In this document: positions 9,708 through 18,208 of the stretch, piece after piece | Position numbering within the stretch: position 1 is the first letter of the stretch | Layout of the letters: every line of letters starts with the position of its first letter | DNA from: Actinomycetales bacterium | GTDB lineage: Bacteria; Actinomycetota; Actinomycetes; Actinomycetales; Kineosporiaceae | Assembly: GCA_012719445.1 (NCBI GenBank) | Contig: JAAYAH010000233.1 | Location: 1 to 57,459, forward strand | Length of the DNA stretch: 57,459 nt | Direction: 5' to 3' | The notes under the pieces: model-generated | Told to the model about the DNA's origin: nothing | The model's database searches: none | What the model saw: only the letters and a program-made list of their open reading frames with translations | Made by a program: the position numbers and the translations under genes

Positions 9708-10562
9708 GTGGGATCGGTGGGTTCGGCCATGGTCCGTCGCCAGCTCGGGCGGCGGCTCCGGCGGCTCCGGGAGGAGGCCGGCAGGACGGTCGCCGACGTC
9801 GCCGCCAGCCGGATCGCCTCGCCGGCCAAGGTCTGGCGCATCGAGGGCGGGCACTCCCCCGTCGGCGTCGGCGACACCAGAGCCCTGTGCTGGCTGTACG
9901 GGGCCGACGAGGAGACCACCGAGGTGCTGGTCGCCATGGCACTCGGCACCCGGCGCCCCGGCTGGACCGAGCGCTCGGTGAGCGGGGTCCCGCCGCGGTC
10001 CGTGCTGCTGCCCGGCCTCGAGTCCCTCGCCGACCGACTGCTCGTCTACGAGCCGGAGGTGGTCTTCGCCCCCTTCCAGACCGTCCCCTACCTGCGGGCG
10101 CTGGTCACCGCCTCGCTGTCCCGGCACCCGGCCGAGGTGGTGGACCGTCTCGTCGAGCTCAGGCGGCAGCGGCGACGGGCCGTGCTCGACCGCCTTCCTC
10201 CCCCGCGGTGCTCGGTGGTCATGACGCCGGGAACGCTGGCCCGGCAGGTCGGCGGGCCCGAGGTGATGGCGGAGCAGGTCACCCGGCTGCGGGAGCTGAG
10301 CCGGCGGGACCACCTCGACCTGCGGGTGCTGCCGTGGGCCGCCGGGGCCCATCCGGCCATGCTCGGCGGGTTCTCACTGCTGCACTTCCCCGACCCGAAC
10401 GACCCCTCGGTGGTGTACCTGGAGCGGCGCGGGACGGCCGACTACCGCGACGACCCGGACGAGGTGCGGTACCACCAGGAGGTCTTCGACGCGGTCCTGG
10501 TCCGCACCGTCCCGCTCGAAGAGCATCTCGCCGAGACGGCGTGGGCTACGGTCCCGCGCTGA
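9708..10562 (+). CDS. XRE-type regulator with DUF5753 (Scr1 family)
   Basis: A 284-residue DNA-binding protein. Residues about 8-65 form a helix-turn-helix (R-R-L-R-E-E-A-G-R-T-V-A-D-V-A ... S-P-A-K-V-W-R-I-E-G-G), and the rest matches DUF5753, with the landmarks P-F-Q-T-V-P-Y-L-R-A-L and L-R-V-L-P-W-A-A-G-A-H-P. Start GTG 9708 follows GGGAGGTGGGGC. In actinomycetes such regulators usually have a small DUF397 gene immediately downstream; here the next gene is convergent and no DUF397 frame is seen, so this is an orphan. Target genes are unknown; family members act in development or in toxin-antitoxin-like pairs. Confidence 0.85.
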   Translation: MGSVGSAMVRRQLGRRLRRLREEAGRTVADVAASRIASPAKVWRIEGGHSPVGVGDTRALCWLYGADEETTEVLVAMALGTRRPGWTERSVSGVPPRSVLLPGLESLADRLLVYEPEVVFAPFQTVPYLRALVTASLSRHPAEVVDRLVELRRQRRRAVLDRLPPPRCSVVMTPGTLARQVGGPEVMAEQVTRLRELSRRDHLDLRVLPWAAGAHPAMLGGFSLLHFPDPNDPSVVYLERRGTADYRDDPDEVRYHQEVFDAVLVRTVPLEEHLAETAWATVPR

Positions 10563-10566
10563 GCTG

Positions 10567-10956
10567 TCAGCCGGCCGTCGCCCCGAGCCGCACCCGGAGA
10601 TCCGCGACGACGTCCAGCAGGTGCGCCACCTCGGTCGCCGTGGGGGTCAGCTCGTAGGCATGGTGGTGGCAGGCACCGGAGAGGGTCGCCCAGGCCCACG
10701 CGGCGTCGGCACCGTCCACGGGCCCGGCGCAGACCCGGAGGCAGACGAGCTGGACCCGCATGCTGGCCCCCGGCACGGCGAACCCCCGCCGGGCGAGGTG
10801 ACCGGCGACCGACGCCTCCAGGGCGCTGCGCGCCAGCAGGGCCGCGGCCCGGGTGGCGCGGCCGGGGGGAAGGGAGAGCTCACCGTCGAGAGCCGTCCGG
10901 GCCGCGGCCAGCAGGACTCCCGCCCGGTCACCGGTCACGGTCGTCACCGAGGTCAC
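10567..10956 (-). CDS. Small helical protein of unknown function, partner of the SMC-like ATPase
   Basis: About 129 residues, predicted all-helical, with the stretch A-L-L-A-R-S-A-L-E-A-S-V and a distinctive C-H-H-H-A-Y-E-L-T-P-T. Its start overlaps the end of the ATPase gene: GTG codons at 10956, 10947 and 10938 are all possible and none has a strong ribosome binding site, which suggests translational coupling. The layout resembles small helical (HEPN-like) partners of SMC-type ATPases in defence loci, but I see no convincing R-x4-6-H catalytic motif. No function is assigned. Confidence 0.6.
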   Translation of the reverse strand: MTSVTTVTGDRAGVLLAAARTALDGELSLPPGRATRAAALLARSALEASVAGHLARRGFAVPGASMRVQLVCLRVCAGPVDGADAAWAWATLSGACHHHAYELTPTATEVAHLLDVVADLRVRLGATAG

Positions 10957-13387
10957 GGAGCAGCCGCGCGACGTCCCGGATCGCGGCGCGGGGGTCGCAG
11001 CGCAGGCCGTCGTGGGGGGCCGCGGCGCACACGCCGAGGGCAGCCTGTCGGCGGGGGTCCGCCGCCAGCCACACATCCAGCCGGGTCCCGGTCCCCGCCC
11101 GAACCGCCAGCGCCAGCTTGGCCCTGGTACCCACGGCCGCGGCCCAGGCGCGCTCCACGACGGTCCGCGGGGTCCCCTCCCGCAGCCGGTGGCCGAAGTA
11201 GGTGTCCCGGCACCTGGCCTCGACGCTCATCCGGCACAGCTCGGGGACGACCCGGAGCCGGACGTGGTCGGGGACCGCCCGGTCACCCGCGACGGCCCTG
11301 GCATCGTCGAGGTAGCGACCCGCGGGGTCGGAGACGTCCCCGACCGTCACCACGGAGTTGCGGTCCCGGGTGATCTCGACGAGACGGGCGGGGAGGTCCA
11401 GCCGGCGCACCGCGTCCGGCAGTCGGTCGTCGTGGGTGAACACGATCACCTGGCGTCCGGTCGCGACCTCGGCGAGGACCCGGGCCAGCCCGTCGACCTT
11501 CGCCGGGTCCATGGCCTGCACCGGGTCGTCGACGACGACGAACCCGAACGGGCTGGCCGGAGCCGATGCCTTGGGCAGGAACAGGGCCAGGGCCAGGGCG
11601 TGCAGCTCGCCCTGGCTCATCACCCCGAGGGCCCCGGCGGCGACACCGTCGACCGACGCGGTCAGCACCACCCGCCGGCGGGTGGTGACACCGGCGAGGG
11701 TGACCTCGCCGAGGTCGACGTTGCTCTCCTGGCGCAGCAGCGCCCAGATCCGCCGCGCCCGCTCGGCGAGCGGGCGGATCCGCTCGTTGCGCAGCTCGTC
11801 GGCGTTGGCCCTCAACCACGTCGCCCCGGCCGTGACGGCCGCCAGCCGCGCCGCCCGTCTGCGGGCCCGCTCGGCGTGCACCAGCCACTCGGCGACCCGG
11901 ACGGCGACCGGCTGCCAGGCGTCCTCCCGCCGACGCAGCTCGGCCCGGGCGGAGGCCGACGCCGAGGCGAGCCGCTCGCCCAGCCGGTCGACGGCCGCGT
12001 CACCGTCACGGGCGAGGGCCTCCGGCTCCTCGGCGAGGGCTGCCAGCTCCCGCCACGCGACCTCGGCCGCCGCGGCTCCGGGCACGGCTGCCCTCGCGGC
12101 GTCCACGAGCACGGCTGGCGGCTGCGGCACCAGCGACGTGAGCTCCCGCTCCACCGCCCGCAGCTCCCGGCAGGCCTCGCCCAGGGCCGTTCCGGCCTTC
12201 CGGCCCCGCTCCAGCTCCGCGGCGGCCTCGGCCGCCCAGCCGGCGTCCAGCACGCCCCGCCCGCACACCGGGCAGGGACCGTCACCGCGTTCCCGGTGCA
12301 GGTGCAGTGCCGCGGCGAGCAGTTCGGTGGTGCGGGTCCCCACGGTGCCGAGGTCGGCCCGGAGACCGGCCACCGTCGCCGCGAGCGACCGCCACCGGGC
12401 TCGGGCCTCGTCGAGGGCGGCGGTGTCCGGACCGGTCAGGACGGCGAGCGCCCTCAGCCTGGAGTGCTCACCGTCGTCGCCCGGCCCGGTCCCGGTGACG
12501 AGGTCCCGGACCGCGTCCAGGTCGGGCCGGAGCCGGGAGACCTGGGCCAGCATCGTCTCCGCCCGCTCGTCCGCCGTGGCCGACAGCACCGACCGGAGCT
12601 CCCTCGCGAGCCGGGCCGCAGCCTCCTTCGGCGCGGCCAGCTCCCGCCGGGCCCCGGCCAACCGGCACCGGGCGTCCTCGAGCCGTTCCAGGCCGAGGAC
12701 CGACGCCAGGGCTTCGTAGAGCTTGCTGGGTTCGGCGAACAGGGCGCCGAGCTCGTCGTAGGACAGGAAGGGCCGGAACAGCTCCAGCTCCCTCGTCCAG
12801 CCGAGAGCCTCGAGCCCAGGAACGGACCCGGCTCCCGGCCGCTGCACCCACGACGTCATCGCGTCGAGCTCCGCACCGGCGGGCCAGCGTGCCCCGACCA
12901 CGGTGCGACCGCTGCCCTCCTCCGCCAGCTCCACCACGATCGTGGTCGGGTCGGGACGGTGCAGGTTGCGCCACGACTCGGTCCACACGCCCCTGCGGGT
13001 GCGCCACCGGTAGCTGCCGCGGGTCATGGCGACCTCCAGCGCCTCGGCGAAGCTCGACTTCCCGCACCCGTTCCGGCCCGCGACGATCACCAGCCCCGGC
13101 CCGGGGGTCAGCGAGAGCCGTGCCCGCGGCCCGACGCCGCGGAACCCCTCGACGGTCACCGAGGACAGGTAGGCCCGGGTCGGCTCGCCCTGTCCCCGTG
13201 CCGGCCCCGGTCCCGACCCTGATCCCGGCGTCGTCCCGTCCGGATCGGCGGAGGACCGGGGGTCCAGCGCCCGCGCGAGGTCGTCCTCCCCCTCCAGCGC
13301 CGCCAGGATCACCTGCCGTGCTTCGGGGGTGAGCGAGGGATCGGCCGACGCCCGGTGCAGGACCGTCGTCACCAGGTCCGAGCTCAC
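10928..13387 (-). CDS. SMC/Rad50-like AAA ATPase with a Cys-x-x-Cys hook
   Basis: An 819-residue cytoplasmic ATPase. After a variable Gly/Pro/Ser-rich N-terminal 70 residues comes V-E-G-F-R-G-V and Walker A (G-R-N-G-C-G-K-S-S, near residue 108). The middle is a long Ala/Arg/Glu-rich coiled coil, broken by C-P-V-C-G near residue 370, the position of a Rad50 zinc hook. The second half holds an M-S-Q-G-E signature and Walker B (V-V-V-D-D-P-V-Q-A-M-D) with the switch His in V-F-T-H-D-D. A further 170-residue helical domain follows the ATPase core. No nuclease motif is evident. With the overlapping small gene it forms a two-gene unit. DNA repair or anti-phage defence are both plausible; neither is proven. 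Confidence 0.8.
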   Translation of the reverse strand: MSSDLVTTVLHRASADPSLTPEARQVILAALEGEDDLARALDPRSSADPDGTTPGSGSGPGPARGQGEPTRAYLSSVTVEGFRGVGPRARLSLTPGPGLVIVAGRNGCGKSSFAEALEVAMTRGSYRWRTRRGVWTESWRNLHRPDPTTIVVELAEEGSGRTVVGARWPAGAELDAMTSWVQRPGAGSVPGLEALGWTRELELFRPFLSYDELGALFAEPSKLYEALASVLGLERLEDARCRLAGARRELAAPKEAAARLARELRSVLSATADERAETMLAQVSRLRPDLDAVRDLVTGTGPGDDGEHSRLRALAVLTGPDTAALDEARARWRSLAATVAGLRADLGTVGTRTTELLAAALHLHRERGDGPCPVCGRGVLDAGWAAEAAAELERGRKAGTALGEACRELRAVERELTSLVPQPPAVLVDAARAAVPGAAAAEVAWRELAALAEEPEALARDGDAAVDRLGERLASASASARAELRRREDAWQPVAVRVAEWLVHAERARRRAARLAAVTAGATWLRANADELRNERIRPLAERARRIWALLRQESNVDLGEVTLAGVTTRRRVVLTASVDGVAAGALGVMSQGELHALALALFLPKASAPASPFGFVVVDDPVQAMDPAKVDGLARVLAEVATGRQVIVFTHDDRLPDAVRRLDLPARLVEITRDRNSVVTVGDVSDPAGRYLDDARAVAGDRAVPDHVRLRVVPELCRMSVEARCRDTYFGHRLREGTPRTVVERAWAAAVGTRAKLALAVRAGTGTRLDVWLAADPRRQAALGVCAAAPHDGLRCDPRAAIRDVARLLRDLGDDRDR

Positions 13388-13569
13388 CGCGGTCCCCCGA
13401 TCTCAGCAGGCCCCGCTCCGGATGGGGGCCGGCGCCGCCGTCCTTCACGCCGGCAGAGACGGTAGACCGGTTCGACGCCGTCCCGCGCGGGTTCGGCGGT
13501 CACCGTGACCGAGCCTTCACCCGGAACGGGCCGCCGTGTCGCCGGCGGGGTGCGCGTCACCGATCTCGC

Positions 13570-13575
13570 TAGAGT
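13570..13575 (+). promoter_or_regulatory. -10 element of a likely leaderless transcript
   Basis: TAGAGT stands eight bases before the GTG at 13584 and fits the actinobacterial TANNNT -10 box. Transcription would then begin at or next to the start codon. No clear -35 was found. Confidence 0.45.
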
Positions 13576-13583
13576 CGCCAGTC

Positions 13584-14636
13584 GTGCGGGTTGTGGTGAC
13601 GGGCGCGGCGGGCTTCATCGGCAGCCACGTCGCGGAGGCGGCGGCGCGGCAGGGACACGAGGTCGTGGCCGTCGACGCCCCCGCGCGCTCGCTCTCGCCC
13701 GCGACCGCCGCCGAGACCTGGGCGACGCTGTGGTCCCGTCCGGGGATCACCCGCGTCGAGGCCGACCTGGCCGCCGTTCCCCAGGAGGTCCTCGGTGATC
13801 TACTCGCCGGTGCCGACGCCGTGGTGCATCTCGCGGGCCGCCCGGGGGTGCGCACGTCCTGGGGCAGGGGCGAGCGGGCGGTCCGGCGGGACAACGTGCT
13901 CGCCACCCGGCGGCTGCTGGCGTCGGCCCGGTCGGCGCGCAGGTCACCTCCCCGGGTGGTGGTGGCGTCCAGCTCCTCCGTGTACGGGTCGGCGACCGGT
14001 CCCTGTCACGAGGACCAGCCGGTGCACCCGGAGAGCCCCTACGCCCGCAGCAAGGTCGAGGTGGAACGGCTCGCCATCGCCGCGGCAGGCGACGGGGTCC
14101 CCACCGTCGTGCTCCGCCTCTTCTCGGTGTACGGCCCGCGTCAGCGCCCTGACATGGCCTTCCACCGGTTCGTCGAGGCGGTCCTCGACCACCGCCCGGT
14201 CCCGGTCCTCGGCGACGGCAGCCAGCGCCGGGCCTTCACCGAGGTCGCCGACGTCGTGCGGGCGACGCTGCTCGCGACCACAACGGCCCTCCCGCCCGGG
14301 ATCGTGATCAACATCGGCCATCCCGAGTCGGTGTCCCTGGGGCACGCGCTGTCCCGGATCGAACGGCTCACGGGCCGGCCGGTCGCGGTGGAACGGGCTG
14401 ACGCGGCCCGCGGCGACGTCCGCCGCACCTGGGCCGCGACCGCCAGGGCGGCGGACCTGCTCGGCTGGGAGGCCGGCACCTCCCTCGACGCCGGGCTGGC
14501 CGGCCAGCTCGCCTGGCACCTCGGCCGGCGCCAGGCGCGAGCGGCGGGGTCGGGACCGGGCATCGACCCGGTGCCCGCGGCGACGCTGCCACCGGGTGCG
14601 GCCGCGCGGGACCAGGAGCTCTGCCGTGACCGGTGA
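13584..14636 (+). CDS. NAD-dependent epimerase/dehydratase (GalE-like)
   Basis: A 350-residue extended short-chain dehydrogenase acting on nucleotide sugars. The NAD-binding motif G-A-A-G-F-I-G-S-H is at residues 7-15, the S-S-S-S-V-Y-G strand ends with the catalytic Ser region near residue 133, and the Y-x-x-x-K pair is in P-Y-A-R-S-K. The C-terminal domain has the family landmark R-x-F-T-x-V-x-D. Start GTG 13584 gives a normal N-terminus directly before the Rossmann strand; it would be leaderless. It is the first gene of a six-gene run ending at 19143, and so probably supplies the sugar nucleotide for the glycosyltransferases. Exact substrate (UDP-glucose, GDP-mannose or other) cannot be read. 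Confidence 0.88.
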   Translation: MRVVVTGAAGFIGSHVAEAAARQGHEVVAVDAPARSLSPATAAETWATLWSRPGITRVEADLAAVPQEVLGDLLAGADAVVHLAGRPGVRTSWGRGERAVRRDNVLATRRLLASARSARRSPPRVVVASSSSVYGSATGPCHEDQPVHPESPYARSKVEVERLAIAAAGDGVPTVVLRLFSVYGPRQRPDMAFHRFVEAVLDHRPVPVLGDGSQRRAFTEVADVVRATLLATTTALPPGIVINIGHPESVSLGHALSRIERLTGRPVAVERADAARGDVRRTWAATARAADLLGWEAGTSLDAGLAGQLAWHLGRRQARAAGSGPGIDPVPAATLPPGAAARDQELCRDR

Positions 14637-15909
14637 TCCCGGCGGATGGGCCCACCGCGCGGCCTACGTCGCCTTCGACCGGTTCCCCTCGACCAAGGGC
14701 GCGGCGGTCCACATCCGGCACATGGCCGGTGAGCTGTTCGCCCGCCACGGCGGGGGGCTGCTGTGCGTCCTCGGTGGCGGCGGCCTGCCCCGCTACCAGC
14801 GCGAGGACGGGGTGGAGTGCGCCCGGTTCGAGCTCGCCGTCCCCAACCTCCTGGACCGGGCGGAGGCGTTCTCGCACTGGGTCGCCGCTCACCTCGCGCC
14901 CCACCTGGGCACCCTGGAGCTGTGTCACGTCCGTGACCCGTGGAGCGCGCTGCCGGTGCTCGCGGCACCGTCGCCCGCCGGGGCGGCGGAGACCGGGGGG
15001 CCGGACTCCCGCCTCCCCCGGGGTCGCCGGCTGGTCTTCGAGGTGAACGGGCTGCCGTCGATCGAGCTGCCGCACACCTGGCCCCTCGTCGCGCCGTCGA
15101 CCCTGGACAAGCTGCGCGCGCTCGAACGGCGCTGTCTCCTGGCGGCGGACGCGGTGGTGGTTCCCTCCGCGGTCATCGCCGCAGCCGTCACCGCGCGGGG
15201 CGCGCCGCCCGAGCGGGTGTACCTCGTCCCCAACGGCGCCGACCTGCCCGCCGCCGCACCGCCGCCTCCCGCGGGTGCCCCGGCGCGCTACCTCGCCTAC
15301 GTCGGCGCCCTCCAGCCATGGCAGGGGCTCGACGTGCTGCTGCACGCCCTCGCCAGGCTCGCCGACCTCGACGACCTGCACCTCGTCGTCTGCTCCTCCG
15401 TGCCCGAGTCCCGCTCCCGTTCTCTCCGGCGGCTGGCCGGGCGGCTCGGGGTGGCCGAACGGGTGCAGTGGCACTTCACGGTGCCCCACCACGAGGTCGC
15501 GGCCTGGCTGGCCAACGCCCGGCTCGCCGTCGCCCCCCTCACCGGGTGTGCCCGCAACCTCGACCAGGGTTGCAGCCCGCTGAAGATCTGGGAGGCGATG
15601 GCCGCAGGGGTGCCCGTGGTGGCCTCCGACCTGCCCGCGGTGCGGGAGCTGGTGACCGACGGCGAGCACGGGCTGCTCGTCCACCCCGACCGTCCCGCCG
15701 AGCTGGCCCGGGCGGTCCGGGTGCTGCTGGAGTACCCGGAGGCGGCCGCGGCGATGGGCGAGCGGGCCCGGCGCCGGATCGCCGAGGGGTACACCTGGGC
15801 GCACGCCCGCTCCCGGCTGGCGGAGGTCTACGACAGGGTGACCGCCGCCCCGCCACGCCCCGTGTCGGGTTCACCGGCAGACGCACCGGCCGTTGGTACG
15901 GTGCGTTGA
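14626..15909 (+). CDS. Glycosyltransferase family 4-like protein
   Basis: A 427-residue GT-B fold enzyme that transfers a sugar from a nucleotide donor. The N-terminal acceptor domain begins with A-Y-V-A-F-D-R-F-P-S-T-K-G-A-A-V-H. The donor domain has Y-V-G-A-L-Q-P-W-Q-G-L-D and the E-x7-E region E-A-M-A-A-G-V-P-V-V-A-S-D-L-P-A-V-R-E. Start GTG 14626 is supported by AGGAG at 14614-14618 with a seven-base spacer, and overlaps the epimerase stop by 11 bases. Translation of the two is likely coupled. No signal peptide or membrane segment is visible. Confidence 0.88.
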   Translation: MTGDPGGWAHRAAYVAFDRFPSTKGAAVHIRHMAGELFARHGGGLLCVLGGGGLPRYQREDGVECARFELAVPNLLDRAEAFSHWVAAHLAPHLGTLELCHVRDPWSALPVLAAPSPAGAAETGGPDSRLPRGRRLVFEVNGLPSIELPHTWPLVAPSTLDKLRALERRCLLAADAVVVPSAVIAAAVTARGAPPERVYLVPNGADLPAAAPPPPAGAPARYLAYVGALQPWQGLDVLLHALARLADLDDLHLVVCSSVPESRSRSLRRLAGRLGVAERVQWHFTVPHHEVAAWLANARLAVAPLTGCARNLDQGCSPLKIWEAMAAGVPVVASDLPAVRELVTDGEHGLLVHPDRPAELARAVRVLLEYPEAAAAMGERARRRIAEGYTWAHARSRLAEVYDRVTAAPPRPVSGSPADAPAVGTVR

Positions 15910-16634
15910 TGTTCTGGAAGAAGACCCGTGCGGCCATCGCGCGGTTCCATCCCCTGCACCAGACCCTGGTCTGGCAGCACACCCTGGCGGCGTCCATGCC
16001 CGTCGACGACTGGGCGCAGCTGGTGCACAGCCTCTCCGGGCACGAGACGGTGGTCCGCCGCAGGAGGTGGGCGCTGCCGCCGCGGGTCATGGGCGTCCTG
16101 GTGCCGTTGGTCCAGACGCTCGGGGAGGACGTCGCGCCGGGCGGCCCGCTGACGGTCGAGGCCGACCTGCGCGGCGAGAACCCCCCGGAGAAGGCGGGCC
16201 AGCACTACCAGCTGCCTGCCCACGGCCGGATCCGGAAGCTGACCGAGTGGTTCGTGGTCGACCCCTGGCTGCGGATCGGGGCCGAGTTGGACGACGGCAG
16301 CCGGCTCGAGGTGAGGGTCGTCGACCGGATCAGGCACCGGAAGATCCACAAGATCGGGGCCAGCGGCAAGCGCAAGGTCGCCCACAAGACCCGCCGCACC
16401 CAGGTGCTGCGGTGCCGCCGGGTGCTGCCGCGCGGGGTCGCCGGCACCCGTCCCACCCAGCCCCCGCCGGCCTGGATCCGGGTCGCGGTCAAGGACGGCA
16501 GGCGGAGGACGATCACCGCGACGGTGAAGTCCGACCGCATCCCGCAGGGCGGGGACCAGGTCGACCTGATCCTCACCACCCTCGTCGAGCTCTTCCGGTG
16601 GACCCCACCGACGACCGCCAGGAGGATCGGGTGA
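15909..16634 (+). CDS. Conserved-looking basic protein of unknown function
   Basis: 241 residues, rich in Arg, Lys and Trp, with no signal peptide, membrane segment or family motif I recognise. The N-terminal part has W-K-K-T-R-A-A-I-A-R-F-H-P; a beta-rich middle follows, then a strongly basic stretch (R-H-R-K-I-H-K-I-G-A-S-G-K-R-K) near residues 145-160. Its ATG shares one base with the stop of the preceding glycosyltransferase (TGATG) and its own stop overlaps the next gene by four bases, so it is firmly part of the operon. The basic patch could bind an anionic glycan or nucleic acid; this is inference only. Confidence 0.75.
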   Translation: MFWKKTRAAIARFHPLHQTLVWQHTLAASMPVDDWAQLVHSLSGHETVVRRRRWALPPRVMGVLVPLVQTLGEDVAPGGPLTVEADLRGENPPEKAGQHYQLPAHGRIRKLTEWFVVDPWLRIGAELDDGSRLEVRVVDRIRHRKIHKIGASGKRKVAHKTRRTQVLRCRRVLPRGVAGTRPTQPPPAWIRVAVKDGRRRTITATVKSDRIPQGGDQVDLILTTLVELFRWTPPTTARRIG

Positions 16635-16981
16635 CCACCTGCACCGTGACCAGGGGCTTCTTCGTGCTCCGGCACTGCGGTGTCCTCGCCGTCACCGGGT
16701 GCACCACCTGCGGGCGGCCGTTGTGCGCCGCCCACGTGGCGGATGCGGGCATGTGCCCGGAGTGCGCCGTCGCCGCCGGGTACGGCACGCACCCGTCCCG
16801 GACCCCGATCACCACCGCCGCGCACCGGCGCCGCGCCTTCTACAGCGGCAGTTCCCACCACTACCAGGACACCACCTGGTACTCCTCGTTCGACGACTAC
16901 GACCGGGAGGCGTTCCGCCCCGACAGCGCCGCGGATCCCGACTACGGGGTCGACGAGGACTCCGGCCTGGTCGACAGCTGA
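16631..16981 (+). CDS. Small Cys-rich (zinc-ribbon-like) protein of unknown function
   Basis: 116 residues. The N-terminal half contains C-T-T-C-G-R-P-L-C-x2-H and C-P-E-C, the spacing of a B-box or zinc-ribbon metal site. The C-terminal half is His/Tyr/Asp-rich and acidic (Y-S-G-S-S-H-H-Y-Q-D, then F-D-D-Y-D-R-E) and probably unstructured. The GTG start overlaps the previous stop by four bases (GTGA). No enzyme signature is present. An adaptor or scaffold role in the glycan operon is a guess; I do not recognise a named family. Confidence 0.7.
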   Translation: MTTCTVTRGFFVLRHCGVLAVTGCTTCGRPLCAAHVADAGMCPECAVAAGYGTHPSRTPITTAAHRRRAFYSGSSHHYQDTTWYSSFDDYDREAFRPDSAADPDYGVDEDSGLVDS

Positions 16982-17002
16982 CCCGCGGCACCGGACGGCA
17001 CC

Positions 17003-18208
17003 GTGCGGATCCTGTGGGTCACCGAGAACTACCCGCCCGACCGTGGCGGGATGGCGCAGTCCTGCGACCGGATCGTCCGGGGCCTGCGCGGGGCCGGGGC
17101 GACCGTCGACGTGGCCCACCTCAGCCGCCGCGCCAAGCCACCTGGAGCCGGTCGTCGCGGGTCCGAGTACCTGCGTCACGACCTCCATGCCGCGGGCGCG
17201 CACCCGGGCGCGGGCCGGGGGCGACCCGGCGAGCCGGGCGGGCGGCTGCACACCGTCGCCCTCGCCGACGGACCCGAGCACGCCCTGCGGGCGCTGTGGA
17301 CCACGCTGGAGCGGGATGCCTCCGGGTACAGCCACGTGGTGGCCTTCGGCGGGACCTACCCGTTGCTGGCCGCCCCGGTCTACTCCGCCTGGTCCGGGGC
17401 ACCCCTTGTCACCCTGCTGCGCGGCAACGACCTCGACACCGGGGTGTTCTCGCTGCGCCGCCAGCCGGTGGTCCTGGAGGCCCTGCGGTCCTCGGCCGAG
17501 GTCTGCGTCGTCGCCGGTCCCTCCGCCCGGCTGGTCTCGGGGCTCGCGCCGGGGACCGCGGTGACCTGGGTGCCCAACGGGATCGACCTCGACGCCTGGC
17601 GGGTCCTGCCCTCGGAACGGCAGCGTGCCGCCCGGTGGCGCGCCGGGGAGGTTGCGGCCGGACGGCGCACCGTCGGGTTGATCGGCCACCTCAAGGAGAA
17701 GAAGGGTGTGCGCCTGTTCCTGGACGCCCTGATCGCCTCCGGTCACGCCGACCGCTTCCACCTCCTGCTCGCCGGTGAGCTCGGGGAGGACGTCGCGGCC
17801 TGGCTCGACGCCAACGCGGGAGCCGTCCCGCACACACGGCTGCCGTTCATGGACCGCTACGACCTGCCCTGGGTGTACGCCGCCAGCGACCTGGTGGCGC
17901 TGCCGTCCTTCTACGACGGGATGCCGAACGTCGCGCTGGAGGCCGCGGGACTCGGCGTCCCCCTCCTCGCCTCCGACGCCGGCGGCCTGGCGGATCTCGT
18001 GGACACCGAGATCGGTTTCCCGTTCCCGGCAGGAGACCTGCACGCCTGCCGGGCGGCCGTGCACGACGCCGCGACGGTGCCCGACGACGAACTGGTGGCC
18101 CGGGGCGCGGCGGGGCGGGAGCGGATCCGGCGCCGCTTCAGCCCCGAGGCCGAGACCGAGGGCTACCTGCGGGTGCTCCGGCGGGTGACCTCCGACACCG
18201 GCCGATGA
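17003..18208 (+). CDS. Glycosyltransferase, group 1 / GT4 type
   Basis: A 401-residue GT-B enzyme. It starts M-R-I-L-W-V-T-E-N-Y-P-P-D-R-G-G-M-A, the typical acceptor-domain strand and glycine loop. The donor domain carries W-V-P-N-G-I-D-L-D, G-H-L-K-E-K-K-G, and E-A-A-G-L-G-V-P-L-L-A-S-D-A-G-G. A Gly/Arg-rich insertion occurs near residues 45-75. It lies 21 bases after the Cys-rich gene and its stop overlaps the next start by four bases. Donor and acceptor are unknown. Confidence 0.88.
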   Translation: MRILWVTENYPPDRGGMAQSCDRIVRGLRGAGATVDVAHLSRRAKPPGAGRRGSEYLRHDLHAAGAHPGAGRGRPGEPGGRLHTVALADGPEHALRALWTTLERDASGYSHVVAFGGTYPLLAAPVYSAWSGAPLVTLLRGNDLDTGVFSLRRQPVVLEALRSSAEVCVVAGPSARLVSGLAPGTAVTWVPNGIDLDAWRVLPSERQRAARWRAGEVAAGRRTVGLIGHLKEKKGVRLFLDALIASGHADRFHLLLAGELGEDVAAWLDANAGAVPHTRLPFMDRYDLPWVYAASDLVALPSFYDGMPNVALEAAGLGVPLLASDAGGLADLVDTEIGFPFPAGDLHACRAAVHDAATVPDDELVARGAAGRERIRRRFSPEAETEGYLRVLRRVTSDTGR

